NCBI RefSeq assembly: GCF_001682865.1
Contig: NZ_MAQX01000011.1
Coordinates: 650,987-714,986, forward strand
Source: Bacillus sp. FJAT-26390
GTDB taxonomy: Bacteria > Bacillota > Bacilli > Paenibacillales > Paenibacillaceae
Direction of reading: 5' to 3'
DNA length: 64,000 bases
The position numbers were made by a program, and so were the translations under genes. Below the pieces are notes generated by a model that saw only the letters and a program-made list of their open reading frames with translations, did not search any database and was not told the origin of the DNA. Of this stretch, positions 62,110 to 64,000 are shown in pieces. How positions within the stretch are numbered: the first letter of the stretch is position 1; every line of letters starts with the position of its first letter.

Positions 62110-63123
62110 TTACTGCGGAATAGGTTTGGTCGATTCGCGCACGATCAAATGGTGAGGCAGCTTCTCTCTAAGCACGGCTACTTCTCCTGTCGTAATCAGC
62201 TCATGCAGCTTCTGTACCGAACGATAGCCGATATCATAAGTCGGTTGATCTATCGTTGTAAGCTTCGGTATAAACATTTGAGCCATGCGAATATTGTCAA
62301 AGCCAACTACGGACATATGCTCGGGAACCGATTTGCCATGGTCACGCAAAAACGAAATCGCGCCCATCGCGAATTCATCCGACGCTGCAAAAATGGCCGT
62401 CACATCAGGGCAGCGCGTTAGCAGCAGCTCCGCTGCATCATAAGCATGCTCGAACCGATGCTCGGCAAACGTGATGTTATTCTCATATTCCGTAAGCCCA
62501 AACTCCCGCAATGCCTTCTTGAAGCCCGCATAACGCGGCTCCCCAGAGATCGTATACCCTAACGGAAAACCGATCATTCCAATCTTGCGGTGGCCTGCTT
62601 CTACCAGATGCTTAACCGCTTCATATGCGGCTTGCTCATCATCGATGTCGACAGAAGGAATATCGTATTCGGGAGCATTGGTTGATGCCAATACGAAGGG
62701 CAGGCGGTAACGCTGCATTTCCTCGTAATACTCTTCGTGCAGCGAATCGCTCGTAAAGACGATGCCATCAACCTGCTTTTCAAAAAAGCTTTGCACGTAA
62801 GAAATCGTCCGCTGCTTGTCGCGATCCGTATTGCAGATCATTAGGCTGTGGTTCAGCATAACGGCTGCGTCCTGCATGCCCCGGATCAAGCCGGCATAAT
62901 AGGGGTTTTCGATATCCGGAATCATAACGCCAAGCGTATCTGATTTTTTGTAGATCAGCCCCCTAGCGAATCCATTCGGTTGGTATTGCAATACTTCAAT
63001 TGCTTCCAGCACCTTCACACGCTTTTCTTCCACTACGGTTTCCGGCGCGTTCATAACCCGGGATACCGTGCTAATGGATACGTTTGCGTATTTTGCGACA
63101 TCGCGTATGGTCGATTTCATCAT
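62110..63123 (-). CDS. LacI-family transcriptional regulator
   Basis: 337 residues from ATG 63123 with AAAGG upstream (next codon is also ATG). N-terminal helix-turn-helix TIRDVAKYANVSISTVSRVMN and hinge helix region, then a periplasmic-binding-protein-like effector domain (LGVMIPDIENPYYAGLIRGM, then FAASDEFAMGAISFLRDHG and VGFDNIRMAQMFIPKLTTI). It sits directly upstream of the sugar transport operon and shares operators with it. The ligand is probably an alpha-glucoside or derivative. Confidence 0.92.
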   Translation of the reverse strand: MMKSTIRDVAKYANVSISTVSRVMNAPETVVEEKRVKVLEAIEVLQYQPNGFARGLIYKKSDTLGVMIPDIENPYYAGLIRGMQDAAVMLNHSLMICNTDRDKQRTISYVQSFFEKQVDGIVFTSDSLHEEYYEEMQRYRLPFVLASTNAPEYDIPSVDIDDEQAAYEAVKHLVEAGHRKIGMIGFPLGYTISGEPRYAGFKKALREFGLTEYENNITFAEHRFEHAYDAAELLLTRCPDVTAIFAASDEFAMGAISFLRDHGKSVPEHMSVVGFDNIRMAQMFIPKLTTIDQPTYDIGYRSVQKLHELITTGEVAVLREKLPHHLIVRESTKPIPQ

Positions 63124-63232
63124 TGCACGCCTTTCTTGATGAGCGAGATCGTTTGTCATAATGTATACTAGCTTGCTCCAGATCAAATTATTTTAAATCG
63201 ATTATCTTCCGACCCTTTATGAAAGGGCTTAC

Positions 63233-63259
63233 TGAAAAGCTTTTCTGAAAACCTTTTCA
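63233..63259. promoter_or_regulatory. Tandem LacI-family operators in front of the regulator gene
   Basis: TGAAAAGCTTTTCT (63233-63246) and TGAAAACCTTTTCA (63246-63259) are adjoining palindromes 13 bp apart. They lie at and just after the presumed start point of the lacI-type gene, which suggests autorepression. A further hairpin CCCTTT-atg-AAAGGG follows at 63213-63227. Confidence 0.78.
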
Positions 63260-63264
63260 AACGT

Positions 63265-63293
63265 AGTATAATCCCTTTTCGCTTATTGTGCAA
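63265..63293 (-). promoter_or_regulatory. Probable promoter of the lacI-type gene
   Basis: Minus strand TTGCAC (63288-63293), 17-nt spacer, TATACT (63265-63270), directly followed by the two operators. Confidence 0.5.
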
Positions 63294-63341
63294 CCTTAAA
63301 TTTCATATGCTTGTCTACTTCCCTCTGCTACTTGCAGCATC

Positions 63342-63385
63342 AAAAAAAGCGCCAGCCTGCAAAGTCTCCTATGCAGGCTGGCGCT
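63342..63385 (-). terminator. Terminator after the ABC-F gene
   Basis: Perfect 14-bp stem AGCGCCAGCCTGCA / TGCAGGCTGGCGCT, with a minus-strand T7 tract after it. Confidence 0.93.
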
Positions 63386-63397
63386 CTATTATAAGAT

Positions 63398-64000
63398 TTA
63401 TACGGCGTACATACGCTCGCGGAGTGCTTTAACCTCAGCACTCTCAAGGTACTCGTCATAAGTCATCATTCGGTCGATAACGCCGTTTGGCGTAATTTCA
63501 ACGATTCGGTTAGCAATCGTTTGAACGAACTGATGGTCATGCGATGTAAACAGAACGGTACAATCCGTGTCCGTAAGGCCGTTGTTAAGCGCCGTAATCG
63601 ATTCAAGATCCAAGTGATTCGTTGGCTCATCGAGAATAAATACGTTGGCGCCCTCAAGCATCATCTTGGAGAGCATGCAGCGAACCTTCTCGCCCCCGGA
63701 CAATACGCTTGCTTTCTTCATCGCATCGTCGCCGGAGAATAGCATACGGCCAAGGAAGCCGCGAATGAACGTCTCATCCGGGTCCTTCGAATATTGGCGA
63801 AGCCATTCCACCAGGTTCAAGTCTACCCCATCGAAATAAGGAGAGTTGTCTTTCGGGAAATAAGCCTGCGTAGTCGTTACGCCCCATGAATAGCTGCCCG
63901 AATCCGCTTCAACCTCGCCGACAAGCAACTGGAATAGCAAAGTCTTCGGCAAGCTGTTTGGTCCAACAAAAGCAACCTTGTCGCCTTTGTTAAGCGCAAT
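63398..64000 (-). CDS. ABC-F family ATPase, C-terminal part (gene continues beyond the window)
   Basis: About 200 residues; the frame is open to the window end, so the N-terminal half is missing. This is the second nucleotide-binding domain of an ABC-F protein: degenerate Walker A GPNSLPKT, the segment WGVTTTQAYFPKDN, signature LSGGEKVR, Walker B FILDEPTNHLD and H-loop FTSHDH. The sequence resembles the YkpA/YbiT group, soluble ribosome-associated ATPases, rather than transporters. A Met inside the frame at 63952 is not the true start. Confidence 0.88.
   Translation of the reverse strand: MALNKGDKVAFVGPNSLPKTLLFQLLVGEVEADSGSYSWGVTTTQAYFPKDNSPYFDGVDLNLVEWLRQYSKDPDETFIRGFLGRMLFSGDDAMKKASVLSGGEKVRCMLSKMMLEGANVFILDEPTNHLDLESITALNNGLTDTDCTVLFTSHDHQFVQTIANRIVEITPNGVIDRMMTYDEYLESAEVKALRERMYAV

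Overview
The window looks like chromosomal DNA of an endospore-forming, low-to-mid GC Bacillota, most likely Paenibacillus or a close relative. The evidence is three sporulation-type genes (cmpA, an H-type small acid-soluble spore protein, kapB), strong AGGAGG-type ribosome sites with many TTG/GTG starts, CCA-encoding tRNA genes, and the protein family mix. All names are from sequence recognition only; no search was run.

Layout. (1) 1-1140: a minus-strand tRNA operon (Asn, Ser, Glu, fMet, then five identical Thr copies on a 149-bp tandem repeat). (2) 1.2-9.7 kb: housekeeping and sporulation genes (sprT-like, cmpA, nitroreductase with an Rrf2 regulator, tex, metallo-beta-lactamase-fold hydrolase, thioredoxin-like protein, DedA protein, cupredoxin, SASP-H). 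(3) 9.7-11.2 kb: cardiolipin synthase. (4) 11.3-33.5 kb: a large surface-glycan locus. Minus-strand genes run from an ABC exporter (wzm/wzt) through a methyltransferase/coiled-coil protein, glycosyltransferases, a YfhO-like membrane protein, rmlC, rmlA, fdtA, a GT-C-like membrane protein, fdtB, gtrB, fdtC, gtrA, rmlB, rmlD, a glycosyltransferase, the polyprenyl-phosphate sugar phosphotransferase and a last glycosyltransferase, ending in a terminator. An O-antigen-ligase-like membrane protein with a TPR tail is transcribed divergently. The stretch of about 16.6-31.2 kb is strikingly AT-rich compared with both flanks, which suggests an exchanged cassette.

(5) 33.7-39.9 kb: M23 peptidase plus bactofilin, an ABC-2 exporter, a PilZ-manC-zinc-ribbon operon, an XRE regulator and a small convergent gene. 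(6) 40.2-49.8 kb: glutamate synthase large subunit (gltB, with no gltD beside it), a secreted SGNH hydrolase, kapB, a processive diacylglycerol-glycosyltransferase-type enzyme and an ACT-domain malic enzyme. (7) 50.2-56.3 kb: a VTT/DedA-like protein, a CDF exporter and a Fur-controlled siderophore-uptake system (binding protein divergent from two permeases and an ATPase). (8) 56.3-63.3 kb: an alpha-glucoside uptake and hydrolysis operon (Agl-like binding protein, two permeases, GH13 alpha-glucosidase) with its LacI regulator, shared palindromic operators and a cre site. (9) 63.4-64.0 kb: the 3' part of an ABC-F ATPase gene cut by the window end.

How the genes fit together. In the glycan locus RmlA and RmlB make dTDP-4-keto-6-deoxyglucose, which is split between RmlC/RmlD (dTDP-L-rhamnose) and FdtA/FdtB/FdtC (predicted dTDP-Fuc3NAc). 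The Fdt genes are interleaved and translationally coupled with a GtrB-type polyprenyl-phosphate glycosyltransferase, a GtrA-type flippase and a GT-C-like membrane protein. My main hypothesis is that this is a self-contained module that places Fuc3NAc on a polyprenyl carrier, flips it and adds it to the glycan outside the membrane, while the rhamnose-containing backbone is exported by Wzm/Wzt.
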